A stretch of 64,000 bases of DNA from Edolisoma coerulescens (GCA_013397115.1 VWZW01000879.1:992390-1056389), one strand, 5' to 3'; counted from the first letter of the stretch, positions 25,100-37,019 are shown. Made by a program: numbers and translations. The notes: generated from the sequence alone by a model not told the origin.

Positions 25100-25163
25100 A
25101 TGGAAGATGGATCTAATTCTGCAAGCTGCTTTAGGAGGTTTACCGACTGTTTCTTGAATACAA
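25100..25163 (+). CDS. PDE10A: PDE10A first coding exon (5' partial CDS)
   Basis: The exon encodes MEDGSNSASCFRRFTDCFLNT plus the first base of the next codon, then a donor (CAA|GTAGGT, GT at 25,164). Mammalian PDE10A2 starts MEDGPSNNASCFRRLTECF, so the match is unmistakable; the bird form is one residue shorter. PDE10A hydrolyses cAMP and cGMP and has two GAF domains and an HD-type catalytic domain, all encoded by later exons outside this window. This exon supplies only the isoform-specific N-terminus. In mammals Cys11 is palmitoylated and Thr16 is phosphorylated by protein kinase A, which blocks membrane targeting; here they correspond to Cys10 and Thr15, and the RRxT kinase site is intact. 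The phase-1 junction fits known biology: A+GN gives Ser here, and G+GN gives Gly in the alternative PDE10A1 first exon. The ATG context is strong (G at -3, G at +4). An extended start upstream is possible. Confidence 0.93.
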
Positions 25164-26345
25164 GTAGGTACCGGAGCGCTGTGCCCGGCGGCGGGTCGCG
25201 CGTGTCTCGGGGGAAGGCGAAGGGCTGTGTCCGAGGCTGGGTGCATGCCTTGTGGAAAGGGCATTTCTTTGTGAGTGGGGGGGAGACGAGGACACAAAGG
25301 GGCCGTATACGTGGGGCGTGCGTGGACGCATGGAGGAGCGGCCGGGTGTGTATTGAGGATGCACGGACAAAGGGGATGCTCGATGTAATTGAGTGCTCTT
25401 TGTGGGAGCTGGCCGTTTACGCCTCGAGAATTTCGGCATCATTCCGGGATAAGACGACTCTACGTATATGTATGTTAGCGTTTAGCTTGGTACATGCTTA
25501 ATTAGCTCAGGAATGACACGTAAGGGAATGGAGACTGTCCCCGCTACTTACTTGAACAAGCAGTAAGGAAGCATTATGGTATCGGCAATTGACAGAAAAG
25601 CGGCGGCGGAGGACCCAAAAGGGTGAAATGGATCGCTTCTTTCTGCATCCCCCGTCAGATCTGCCACGCGCGTTCACATTCCATATTTCTGATTCGGCTT
25701 TGATACCGGGTGCCGCCTTCCCCTGGCTGTGGCTCGTTGTAAGGCGGGCCAGGAGCCCGAGAGGAAACATGTGCTCCTTGCTACGGGGGGCTGGCGCTGG
25801 AACGGGGATAGTGACCGGTTGGCGGGGAGGGCGGAATAAAGGGGGAATTGAGGCGCTTCACAAGGGGCGCCCCGCAGCCAGCCGTTCCCAAAGCCTGGCC
25901 GGTTCCCACCGAAAACGAGCGCGGGGGAAGGGCGCGGGGCCGCGGTCGCCCCGTGCCGGCAGGCGGGAGTGGGGCCGGAGCAGCCGCTCGGCCTCCTCTC
26001 GGTGCGGGGCTCGGCGAGTGCCCTCCCCGTGCTGGCCGGGGGAGCCCAGCGGGAGCGCGGCCCGAGCCCTGAGGCGGGGTGTGGGAGCGGGGAGGAGGCT
26101 TCGCATGGCACGAACTCCCCGTTCGCAGGGACGTGCGGCCCGGCTGCCCCTCGGGTGTCTCGCCCTCCCGCCTCCGAGGCGCTTTCCCGGCACGCCGCGC
26201 TCCGCCGGGTGGGCGCGCCGGGGCTGGGGTGGCCTGGGAGCGACCGGGGCTTCGGACCGAGACTTCCCCGGGTCTGGCTGCCCGTGTCCCTCCGCCAGTC
26301 CCCAGTTCCAACGCCGCGCCAGAAAATATGCTGGGGTTCGGTATG

Positions 26346-29300
26346 GTCATGGGACTGAAGAATTTACAAGCGGAGCATGTATCAGGGCTGAAATAGGTTT
26401 TAATATTTTTTTAATAAAGAACTTTTTTTTTTTTTTCTTGTTTAGTATTTTGATGCTTAGGGTGACTTCAATCAGCTGTGGTTATATTTTCTTTTTGTGA
26501 CAGCTCCTTAGTTTGTGGATCTATGCCTCAAAGTATCCCTAGACTTGAACGTTAATCTGTTAGTATACTTTGATAGAGGTGGCTTTTTGGGTAGAGGTGA
26601 ACCGTGTAGAGTTCACTGGGGGGAAGTGAGAAGAACTACAGAGATGTCCACTGAAACCTCATTATCTGTTTCATTGCTTAGAGCTGTCTTGAGCACAAGA
26701 GTCTGCAAGTGTGGTAGTACTTGTGTTCCAGGGTAGAGGTGAATAAAGATGATTGTGTACTTGCTGCACTGTCTTTTTGAAACTTTATTCAATAGTTGAT
26801 TTTGTTACAGAGCCACATACTTGTTTAGTCTTGAGACCTGAAGGGAATCCTAAGCTCTTCCAGTGTTAATTTTCTTTGTGTTTGAGAGGGGTAGAATGCT
26901 GCCATGAGTGTCGTACAATGCTGATGTTTTAAAATAAGTGGTCTTGAGACCAAGGGACTGAGCCGGGAAATGTGTATCATGTAGGGCACTCCTTTGCTAG
27001 ACCAGGAAAAAGATGATGTGGAAAACATCAGCTTTGTTCAAAACACAGTTTTAAGAGTGGTAGTGAATTCAACTTAAGCTATTTTATGAACTCTTGGACA
27101 CAAGAAATTTGGTTGTCTTTCACTGGTTGTGACCTCTGACTGAAGATTTTCCGGCAGGCAGGAAAGGAGCAGAACTATTCTTTCCCCTGTGAGTTTACTG
27201 ACGTCTAAGAAGACATGCAGCCTCTCTCTGTGGAAACACTTTTCCATACTCTGCAGCCCGCGCTCATGAAACTTTCAAGAACTTAAAATTCTGATATTCT
27301 CTGCTCCTCTTTTGAATGTGATTGAAACTGACCAATGGGCTCAAAAGGTATTAGTGAGATCAGGCAGACGTATGGGCAGACATCCACGTGCGGTGCGTAT
27401 GTACATATGCGTACGCTTCCCTCCCTCCCTGAGTGATTGCGTAAATCTGATTTTCTTAGGAAACCAGGCTGAAAAAAGGAGTGGAGGGAAGTCAAACAAG
27501 ATACTATTCAGTTCCAGTGCAGCTACTGCAAAGAGCACTTGTCCAACTGTTTGGAGTACTGTGCACAGTCTTGGTTACAGTGCAGCCGGAAGGCTATCAT
27601 TGTTTTGAAGAGGATGAGATCATGTAAAATAATGAAGATAATGTGCTGTGTCTCATAGCTTTTGTCTCCTGAATTGTATTTTAAGTTCTAAATCATACCT
27701 ATGTACATATATATGCTCTTTGACTTTAAAGACAAAAAAAAGAGCCTAAATATTTTTGCAGGGAACCTGAGGAGTTCTGTAGGGAAGAGAATTGAGATAA
27801 GTCCCTCTGGAAAGAAGATTTAAAAGTGACATAACAGAATCCTCAAGAGTGGAAAACAGTGAAATTGCTAGAGATATATTCTTTCATCTCTGAGCTCTTT
27901 CAACTTGCATGCTCTCCAGTCAGGATTTTGTTAGAAGGTTATTATTATTATTATTATTAGAATTTTAGGTTCTGCAATACTCAGCTTGTGCCATATCTGG
28001 CTATTTTTTCTTATTAAAATTCCTAATGAAGCACTGGACTGCAGAAGCTTATATGAACTTTGTGTGGTGCATGTTGCTTTTCTTAACTGTTTAAAGTCTT
28101 GGTGCATAACACAGTGTTTTAAGAAACTTTCAGTATTGAACATCCTGGATCAATACTCCAGTGGAGTTCTGTCATATTTAGAATACTGCAAGTTGCCAGG
28201 TATTCCAGTATTTCAGGTCTCTGGGAAATGTCTTACCTTTAGGGGAGCATCCCATCTTCCTTCCACATTCAAGGTCTTCTCTCGTGGTGCAGGTGTAGCA
28301 TATGTCATCTGTGTCCTATGAGTCTACTGGCAGGTGTGAGTTCTTTGAAGTATATGGGCTTTCTTCTTGTCAGAGAATTAACAGCATTTTGTTATTATAT
28401 ACAGTTATCTTTTTTTCTGGCTTTTTTAGTCCATACCTTCACATGTCAGATGCTAAGACTTTCTGATTAAGCAGCACTCTAAGAAAGAATACATGTAGTA
28501 AGATCTGTAAGGTCTGTTCCGGAAGAAAAAAGCAATTAAAATTTAAATAATGTCAAAAGTATTCCTGTTACTTGGTCTAATGGGAAAGTTAATCTTGCCT
28601 TGATTCCTGTTTTTCCTGGTCTGTGTATTCATTTTTTGCAGTCAGGGTGTTATAAGTTAAATTAATCCCTTGTGTGAATGTGGACACAATTTGGTTTTAC
28701 AATTAAATCATGCTTAAAATTTAGGTGATGTAAAAAATGGAATTGTCTCTGGTTTGCACCCCATGGATTCTGACTCCAGGTTAATTGAAAGCAAAATTAT
28801 CACTAAAGTAGGATATAGTTATGATAAGTGATGTCAGTTAACAGCTCCCATCAGGACTGGTGTTTCACGTTTTGCATTAATGTGTAGGAACACCATGCAT
28901 CCCGGTCTGCAGCGCTGCCATTCTATTTAGTGGGATAACAGAACAATACGTAGGGCAGACAGCAAGGAATGGCATGGAAAGGTAATGAACACCATGCAAG
29001 CACAAGCAGTTAACTGTGGAGAAAGGCTTGCTTGGCCAAGTCAGGTATTTTTACGAATGGTTGTCTCTAAAACATGCAGTTCACATCTGGAATATCTGAC
29101 GTTCTGTCCCTTTGACTCCTCAGCTCTGCTGCCTGTATTTGCCTGATGGCTTGGGAGTACCTAGTGCTCATAAACCTTGAGAGAGGAGGTAATGCTTTCC
29201 CTGTTAACTCAGTAACCTTGCTGCTCCTGTGAGATGGACTGTGGAAGGTGTGATTATGCACACTGTAGATGAGTTTGGAGATGGTTTCTTTCTGCCACTT

Positions 29301-31292
29301 GTGTGAGGAGGATGGCAGCTTATTTAATGTTCTAACACAAGGCTGGCAGCTTCATTCACCCCGTTTGTGTCCTTCTCCCTTTTGCTCATGTTTAAGCCAC
29401 CCTCATCAGCTGGACATGGTGAAAACCTGAAGTGTAAAGATGAGGTTTTATTCAGGATGTACGTGACTTAGTGACTTGATTTTGAAACAGTTGTGTGAAT
29501 GCTTATTTCCATTAAGGGTCTAGGGCATATACATGGCTGACTTGCTCTTATGTCATCTGTCATACAGATCAGTACAATGGTAACTTTTGCTTAGTTTTAA
29601 GCTTCTATGCTGTATTCTAACACAAATAGATTAAAACCAACATTCTCTCAATATTAGGAAATCACGAACTTAGTTTTAGATTCAGAAAGTTAAGAATGAG
29701 AGTCTGTGAGTGAGTGGATTTACACCTTGGAAATGGCTTATGCAGCCTGTTGATTGATGTTAACCTTACCTATGCTTAAAATTGTATTTCAGATTGAGTT
29801 TAGTATCAGCTCACTCTTTAATGCTACTTTAAAAATATTTGAGTTTCAAGTCATTCTGTTTAATACTTTGGAATTCGATTTTTTTTGGTTTTATAATGTT
29901 ATAATTTTTGCACTGTTGGCATTATTATTGTGTTCTAAAAGAAAGCTAAAATCATAAGTAAAAAATATTTAAAAAGAAAAAAGGCTGTTTGAGGTTTTTA
30001 AAATTGTTTTTATACTCCCTCTGCTGGCTGTTTCAGTTACAAGTACCTGTACTCAAACATTGTTACTAAATCTGCTTTTCTTTTTAATATTTTATCAAAT
30101 AAGTAGTAGAGTATTGATTTCAATCTATTTTTAAATTTTTTTTTAAAAAAGTATAATTGTTAAATGAAGAAACACTATTTGCAGGAATGGGAAGTCTGAC
30201 ACTTTTTTTTAATGGAACAGTGTTTTCATTTTTGTTATACCTTGTATTGATTTGAACTCTTGTCCAAAAAACAATTGAATCTTTGTGTGTGTTGGTTGCA
30301 TCTTCACTAGTAAATTTCACAGAAATAACCATTCATATATTGTTCCAAAAGATTTGGTTAGCTGTTTCATTTGTTGTAACAAATTTACTGTCCAGCTTTG
30401 AAGAACAGCTGTGATAAAACCTAAATAGTTATGCTGTGTTCTGTTAAATTAAAAAAAAGTTAAAATTCAGTCATGAGTTTGACTTACTTCTACATCATTA
30501 GCTACAATGCTGCACTTAAAGTGTTCTGCAGATGCAGTGAATAATTTCTTAAGGTACTGGTTTTGTTATAGTAGTGTACAATAGTGTTCATCCAAAATAT
30601 TTATAGCACCCAAAATTGTAATTTCTAGGAACTTCAGAGATTATATACAAGGGTTGCTTTATGTATTATAGAAATGAAGCCATTGCATTCCCCATGGGTG
30701 TCATTTATGGCTAAAACAGTTCAGTATTTCTTGTTGGTGTTTCTGCTAAAGATCCAGGCTGCTCTGTAGTGTGTCCTCGCTTGTGCTGGTGCTTGGCTTC
30801 CCACGGTCGGAGTTTGAAGAGTGCCACCTACTGATTGACAGCTCCGAGAGCGCTGCTGCCTTTGCCATCTGAAGGCTCTCGCAGCTCAGCCTCGCTTGGC
30901 TTGGGGATGCGACAAGTTGATGCCGTTGAACCTGGCAACTGTGTTGAATCAAGTCTCAGCTTTGAGCTCTTCTATGAAATGATGCAAGGTTGTTTTTTTT
31001 TTTTTTTTCTAATTTGTTTCGAGGTGAGGACACAAGATTTTCATCCTGGCAGGTGGGCTTCCCTTGCTATCCTCGTCCCCTTTTAAAAACTTGTGAGAAA
31101 TTGTCATATTTCTGTGGTTTCTCCATCTCTTCTTGTCAAGCTGTCATTAGTGTGGGAGGAACCAGCCTGGCTGGTGTTTATTGAAGACTTTGGCTCCTGC
31201 TATGCCAGACAATGTAATGATGTATTGCACACTCAAAGGAGGCAGTTCAAAAGGCAGGTAACAGACTCGCCACCATGACTTTGTTAACAAAT
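26346..31292. other. Intronic DNA, no exon recognised
   Basis: AT-rich intron sequence. It holds an ATT microsatellite at 27,940-27,959, a T16 run at 30,993-31,008 and a small CpG-containing patch at about 30,760-30,960. No recognisable coding or RNA gene sequence was found. Confidence 0.5.
27940..27959. repeat. ATT trinucleotide microsatellite
   Basis: About six uninterrupted ATT units. A short simple repeat with no other visible role. Confidence 0.85.
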
Positions 31293-31310
31293 GAACATTC
31301 CAGAATGTTC
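31293..31310. promoter_or_regulatory. Perfect four-unit heat-shock element
   Basis: GAACATTCCAGAATGTTC consists of four alternating pentamer cores, GAA-nn-TTC-nn-GAA-nn-TTC, the ideal binding site for an HSF trimer. It is also a perfect inverted repeat (GAACATTC/GAATGTTC with a CA spacer). A CREB-type half-site, TGACGTG, follows at 31,312-31,318. It lies 6.1 kb into PDE10A intron 1. The motif match is exact; binding is inference. Confidence 0.4.
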
Positions 31311-32669
31311 GTGACGTGTTTGTTTTTGCAGGAGAGAAGGACAATCTGGTTAACAAGTTCTAAATTTTTACAGTGAAGTCGTGCATTAATCTTTACTTTT
31401 AGTTCACTCTATGAATACTTTATTTCAACACTGAAGTATGCTAATTATGTCTTTAAAAAAAAACTTGGCAAGAATATGAATTAGTTAAAAAAATGTATTA
31501 TTTATGTACTTGTGGAAAACTCCTTTATTTCAAAATTCTTATTCTATATCTTTCCCCAATGATTTATTACTTCAGGAAGCTTTCTTAATTCCAGCTCCTA
31601 AGCACCTTTTCGTAAGTGGCATTAAGAACAAAAAACAGTTTTTACAAATTTCATATTGTTTTGGAAAATACATTGATAGCAAGTTTTAGTTTGGGTGAGA
31701 TTTTTAACAATAAAATGTCACATCATTAAGAGATGCCAAATCTTACGTCTCAAAATGACTAGAGCTGGGTCCATGTTTCAATGTATCACTTATCACAATG
31801 TATCACTTGAAGACTTTCTTAAGTAGTTCTGGCTCAAGAATACTAAAAGAAGGTTTTTGAATATTATTCACTGCCTTCAGAGAACCCATAATAATGTTAT
31901 TGATATCTAGTTAAAATATTAATAAAAAACCTCAATGTAGAAGAAGCAGTAGTAATCTCCTAGCAGTAGTAATTCTTTGGTGCTGGGACCCAAAGAAGAG
32001 ATTGTCAGGGTCTGAGACCAGTTCCTTCACCTTCCATCTGAAAACTTTTAATGTTTTCATTAGCACTTATTGATCTGATTTCTTGTTTCTACATTATCAA
32101 CCAACTCCCCTGCAACAGAGCTGTACTTCTCTTAACGAAGTTTATTCAGCTGGTAATAATTTCAACATTCTTCCCTCCTCTATGCTTCCACTTGCATCAA
32201 AAAGAAATCCCCTAATGTCAAGCCACAAATACTTCCTAAAGAAAAGAAAACTTTTGCATCTGAAGTTCTAATAACTTTGTACAGAAATGTCACATCTCTA
32301 ATCCTTCTGACCCATACGTACCCAAAATAGCAGGTATTTGTAGCTGCTGACAAGCACTGCTATGCTTACCTTAGTAATACTACTTGCTCCTCTTCACCCT
32401 TTGGGGAAGTTTCCAAATTGGCAGGAAAGAAGCTACTTTCTTTGTCATGTATATTTTAGTAGCATTTCTGCAACACTGTGATTTAGAGAATAAGATGCTT
32501 ATCCTGAATTATGGTGGTTGAATGTTCATCCTTTTTATTCTTTTGTAGTTTTCCTCACTGCCTAGTTTATATATCTCTATTGTATTTCTTCCATAGTGTC
32601 TTATTTTATTTGCTTCCAAACTGGGTAAAGCTACTTCTCTTTCTTCTAAAGGTCTTTGACTAAGTCTTT

Positions 32670-32688
32670 AAAAAAAAAAAAAAAAAAA
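32670..32688. repeat. A19 homopolymer
   Basis: Nineteen consecutive A. No polyadenylation signal lies just upstream (TAAGTCTTT precedes it), so a retrocopy tail is not supported. Confidence 0.85.
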
Positions 32689-35167
32689 GTGTCTCAGTAT
32701 TTCACTAACTATTTTTTTCCGTAACACATAGCAGTTAAGTTTATGATAACTTGTTTTTTTACTTACACTGGGATTTTTTGTGTTTATATTTTGGTTTTCT
32801 TTCATGCATATACAGATACCTTGGCAGCTTCTCTAGAGTGAATTCTTTTTTGGAACGTAGCTCTGTTGGTTGTCCTTTCTTTGCATGCCTGTCTTTCAGT
32901 TGTATCTGTAATTTCAGCTCTATATTACTTCCCCCTTGTCTACCCGTAAGCTTATTTTAGCTGATGTTTCCTTCTTGATTGCTGAATTGTGTTGATTTTG
33001 TTTCTTCCTGTAGTGGTCTGGTGCCTTATATTGTCCTTTTTACAGTGTTTTTGTTTTCCCCAATTACTTTTGTTGTGTGAAGGCACTATGGTGCTATTCT
33101 TCTTCTGGTATGGTTCACTTGAACAGTATTGTCTGGATTTTTTCGGTAAGAAGAAATTTTGCATGGTAGTTTGAAAACGCTCACGATGTGTTCTGAATTT
33201 GCGGTGACTCATTGTATTTCCTAATCTGCCAGTGTCTGCCCAGCCCTAAGTGTGATGTCAGTAGAAATTTTTTATTCTTGCTTTTTTTTGAGCACACGTA
33301 GGACTGATGAAAGTTACTGTTTGATGTAACAGGAAACCGAACTCATCTGTTCTCAAAACAGGCACTGCCTTAGCTAATATGCTCAGGTTTCATCGTTCCA
33401 GGCTTCTGTGTCTCATTCTTGAGAGTAAATCGCTTTTTTGTGGATGTGTCTCAATGTTCCTGTTTCTTCAGACTTCAGTTTTCACCAGTAGACTCCTGAG
33501 ACAACTGCCCTTGGAAGCTGCTTTTTCATGGATCTGAGTGTTAAATGTAGTTCTGTGGCCTTCAGCTCATGGTTACGAATGCAAGAAGGTCTTGGGATTA
33601 GAGGTGTTGTTTTGAGAAGTGCTTTGAAGACATCAGAGAGTATGGGTGACTTGCAGTCTCCAATGTTTATAGAACAGTGCATTCCCTGTACAACTTCTGG
33701 CTTAGCTCTTGTGAAGGTAGAGAGAACAGGATCATTTGGCATGTTGCAGGAACTTGCATAGACTTTTTGTGGGGAGGAATGTGCTTGTAGATTGCGTGTT
33801 TCTTTCAGACCTTTTTTGGACTTTTGTTGGAGCTATATGCAATGCTTACTCTTTTTGAACTACGCACAGAGGATGTGGGCTTGAGCTTTAGTCCTGTCTA
33901 TTCTGCTTAATTTTTGGTGTGCTCCTTGGTCCAGTTTAGACTGAGGCCTAATTGCATGCATGTTGGGAGTAAGCAAAAGCAGACTGTTCCCAAAAAGCAC
34001 TGGGAATTATACTTGGCTCTTCAGACCTTGTGAAAGGAGAAGAGTTTAGCTTTGCAGACACAAGCTGTGTCATGCGCCTGTACTTTGTAGCTAAGGATCA
34101 GGCTCTGGGCTGTTTTAATTGTTTAGGGACACAGCTCTATGGACCAGCAGAGGAATCAAACAGTCTAAACTTGTTTGTGGCAGTAGGCAGACCTTGTTTC
34201 TACAGACCCAAGTTCTCCTGGGGAATGAACCACAGGTTCTACAAAGTCCTGGATGAAAGATGCATCCAGTGAATAAGGGACCATGTTGGAGGACGTGGCT
34301 TGCTGCCCGAGTCAGCACAATTATTTGTGTTTTCTGTCTTTGTTTCCTGGACGTGCTGCTTTGAAAGGATTTTTGGAAGTTGTGACTAAAATGTGTATGT
34401 GAATGTTCATAGGAGAACAAGAAGACACAAAGTTGGTCAGTTGATAAGGATGAATGAAGTGTGTATGGTGATATCACATATCTTAAGTTAATGAAAGATG
34501 ATAGAGACTTGTCCATCTAAGACGGCAGTATTGAAGGGACAAAAATCAGAAATAGAATAGGGAGAAGACTGGTATGGTAAGAGGAGTTTAACATTTTTAT
34601 TGCTCAAAGGAATGCAATTACAGCAGAAGAAAATGTTCATCCTTATAGGGAAAGCTATTTATAAACTTTAAGAGGTTTTTTTGGGGTAGATGAAAGGCTT
34701 GATATGTAAATATCTCACAGAAAATTATCAAATTTCAAGGGAATCTCTCCACTGAAGTATAAGATTTGACTGAAGTAAAAGATTACTGTTTTTTAAGTGT
34801 GAGTGTTACTTTTCTTTTTAATGTCACAAACGCTTTCTTTCTGCTTAACTATTAACTTTTTCCTCCTTAGTAACAACATAAGTGTGCCTGGTGAATCTTA
34901 TACACTTCATATACTTTATGAATGTGCTGAGAGATAATATTTTAATTTATTTCTTTATTTTTGTAGCTTAATATTATCTTCACAAATAGGCCAGCTGCTA
35001 TTTGACAATCTTTTGTTTCTGCCAGCTGAGAATGTCCTTTACCATTGTTTTTTAAGGTCACTCTGAAAGTTTTACTGTTCTACCCCCCATGTGTTTTTTA
35101 TTTCCTTTTTTCTCTCTTTTTTGAACCCTTTAATTGTAGTTTAATAACTTATCCACCTTGTTCCTGC

Positions 35168-35480
35168 TTTTTTTTCCCTGACAGTTTATTAAAGCATAAT
35201 TCTGGCTACACGTAGAGCACGTGCCCTTCTCTGTCTCTTAACATGAATGGCCTTGGGTGGCTCTGGCTGTGGATATGTTGTGAGTATAGCTAACATCACT
35301 GTGGTTGGCTGCGTTGATGATGGTGACCTCGTACTTGTCCATGACAAACCTTAGTTCTTGTTTACAAGATGATGTTGCAGGTGTTACCTTCTGATTTGAC
35401 TGCAAGGCTAATTTTTTGTTTGTTTTTTGTTCATTCAGCTGTTTGTACTTCTTTAAAAAATATGTTGAACTACTCTCTTA
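35168..35480 (-). pseudogene. Possible retrocopy 3' end, parent gene unknown
   Basis: On the minus strand, AATAAA (35,190-35,185) is followed after nine bases by a run of eight A (35,175-35,168), as at the end of an mRNA copy. Before it, a frame is open for 79 codons between stops at 35,480 and 35,238. Its last part, MDKYEVTIINAANHSDV onwards, uses GC-rich, codon-like sequence unlike the surrounding intron. I do not recognise the protein. There is no frame start with clear homology, and no target-site duplication was established. Chance is a real alternative, since T-rich runs are frequent in this intron. Confidence 0.25.
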
Positions 35481-36331
35481 GCACTTTGCGACATCTTGTT
35501 TTAACAACTTGTGTTTGAATCAAAGCAGCTAGCCATTCTGCTGTGCCAAGAAACACTTTTTCCCAAGCACTTCTAAAAAGGAGGTTTATGTTTCTCTTGT
35601 TTCACAATTCTTTTGATGTTTTTGGAGCTGAAGGGAGGAATGGTAAGAAAGTTGAAATTTGCTATTCATATCAAAATTGAAAAGAGAACATGAGAACAAT
35701 TACACAGTTATATTGAGCAATATTGGAATTTTAGAATTCTTTTGCCAGAACATAAATTGTTAAAGCTTAAGCTTTGTTTAAATATAGTTCTGTTCTGAAC
35801 TTCACTTTGGAAATTAAACTTGAGTTGACAAACTGATTTTAAATCCTCTATAAACACTTTAATATTGACTTAAACTCATATGATTTTGGTATGTTTTAGA
35901 TGTCAGAGATGAGCTCTGGCAGGTCTACTAGTGGCAACTGAGATACTTAACCTGTGCTTCTTTGCTTGAAGTCACGACCAGCTCAGCAGAGGTAGCCGAA
36001 AAAAGGCTGAAGCCCATTGTTTGGCTTCCTAACCTATGATACATGCAGAGGTGGAGGTCCGCTGACTTACTGAGCTGTAGGCTGCTGTGACGTCTGAAGA
36101 ACTGCAAAGGTGACCTTGGGTCCTACTCACATGGTGGTAATCTCTAGAAGCAGATTGCAAAAGGCTGTTAGGGGCAATGAGGACAATAACTGTTACGCCG
36201 TCTTGCTTCATTCCCCTTTCTGTCTGTTAATTCTGGAGCATGTCTGTTCCCAAAGCAGGCTGTATCAGGGGGCTGAGATATGTTGGGTGCTTGTTGACTC
36301 TCTCTGGCGTAGAGTAAGTTTTCTATTAGTT

Positions 36332-36357
36332 AACTTCCTGAATAAGTTCAGGAAGTT
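36332..36357. repeat. Perfect 11-bp inverted repeat
   Basis: AACTTCCTGAA and TTCAGGAAGTT flank a 4-base loop, TAAG. Each arm contains a TTCC/GGAA core of the kind bound by ETS proteins. It could be a small hairpin or a paired binding site. Confidence 0.6.
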
Positions 36358-37019
36358 GAATTTGTGGAGTCAAAGGGTCACTGGTGCTGATGGGAAGCCT
36401 GGTGACACGTCAGCCTGTTGCTGGGAGCTGATGACAGGATAACCCCTTTCATCAGCAGCTCATCTTAGATCAGCTTGGCTGTGCTTGGTACATTTACGCC
36501 ATAGTTTCATGGTCACTTGAAGTTCACATAAACTAACCCTCCTGTTTAAATAAATGGCCTAATTCTTCCTCCTTAAGGCTGTTCTTTCTATACATGAATA
36601 CTCCTCCTCTTGTGCAGGCATGTTTATGGGTTGGAAGTGTGTATTTAAATACGTTATTTAACATGGAAGATGGGGATATAGCATGATCTATTTAATGCAA
36701 ACTTTGCCATCTTGGAAGTCAGCTTTATGAAGGTTTCTGCTTATAAGGTCAGGTTTTTTTTTGGTCTGGTGTTTGTTCTTTTTTTTTTTCCCCACAGGAC
36801 TTTTGCTTCTCTCATCCAGTACTTTACCCAACCCAGAATATGCATAATGTTGATAGGAAGTGTTACTTGGTATCTTCTTTTTTTTTTCGTAGCAACCCCC
36901 AAATCCTTCTAATTCTACTATGAAGACCTTTTACGGAGATGGAATTGCTAGTTTTCTTTTGGGCTTTTCTACTGGCAGTGGTTGCGTGAAAGTTTTGTGA
37001 GAATGAAATAAGTTTTTTT

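Larger units (their letters stand above)
22050..26345. promoter_or_regulatory. PDE10A: CpG-island complex of the PDE10A promoter
   Basis: GC content and CpG density rise sharply from about 22,050 and fall back after about 26,340. There are three dense parts (about 22,050-23,560, 23,760-25,330 and 25,590-26,340) separated by dips. This pattern marks an unmethylated vertebrate promoter region. The middle part surrounds the PDE10A first coding exon. The upstream part may be a second promoter. Visible elements include GGGCGG-type Sp1 boxes (for example 24,111-24,118), an inverted CCAAT (ATTGG, 22,920-22,924) and a TATA-like TTTAAAAG at 24,021-24,028. The transcription start cannot be fixed from sequence alone. 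The GC richness leaves both strands short of stop codons, so the many long frames here are mostly not genes. Confidence 0.85.
31311..37019. other. Intronic DNA, no exon recognised
   Basis: AT-rich sequence with an A19 run at 32,670-32,688, an 11-bp perfect inverted repeat at 36,332-36,357, and a possible minus-strand retro-fragment at 35,168-35,480. No PDE10A exon and no repeat family that I can name. Confidence 0.5.

Noticed and set aside
25164..25501. Continuation of the PDE10A frame beyond the splice donor for another 110 codons
   Set aside because: The known exon boundary, the GTAGGT donor and the phase-1 Ser/Gly junction all place the exon end at 25,163; the rest is intron read-through.
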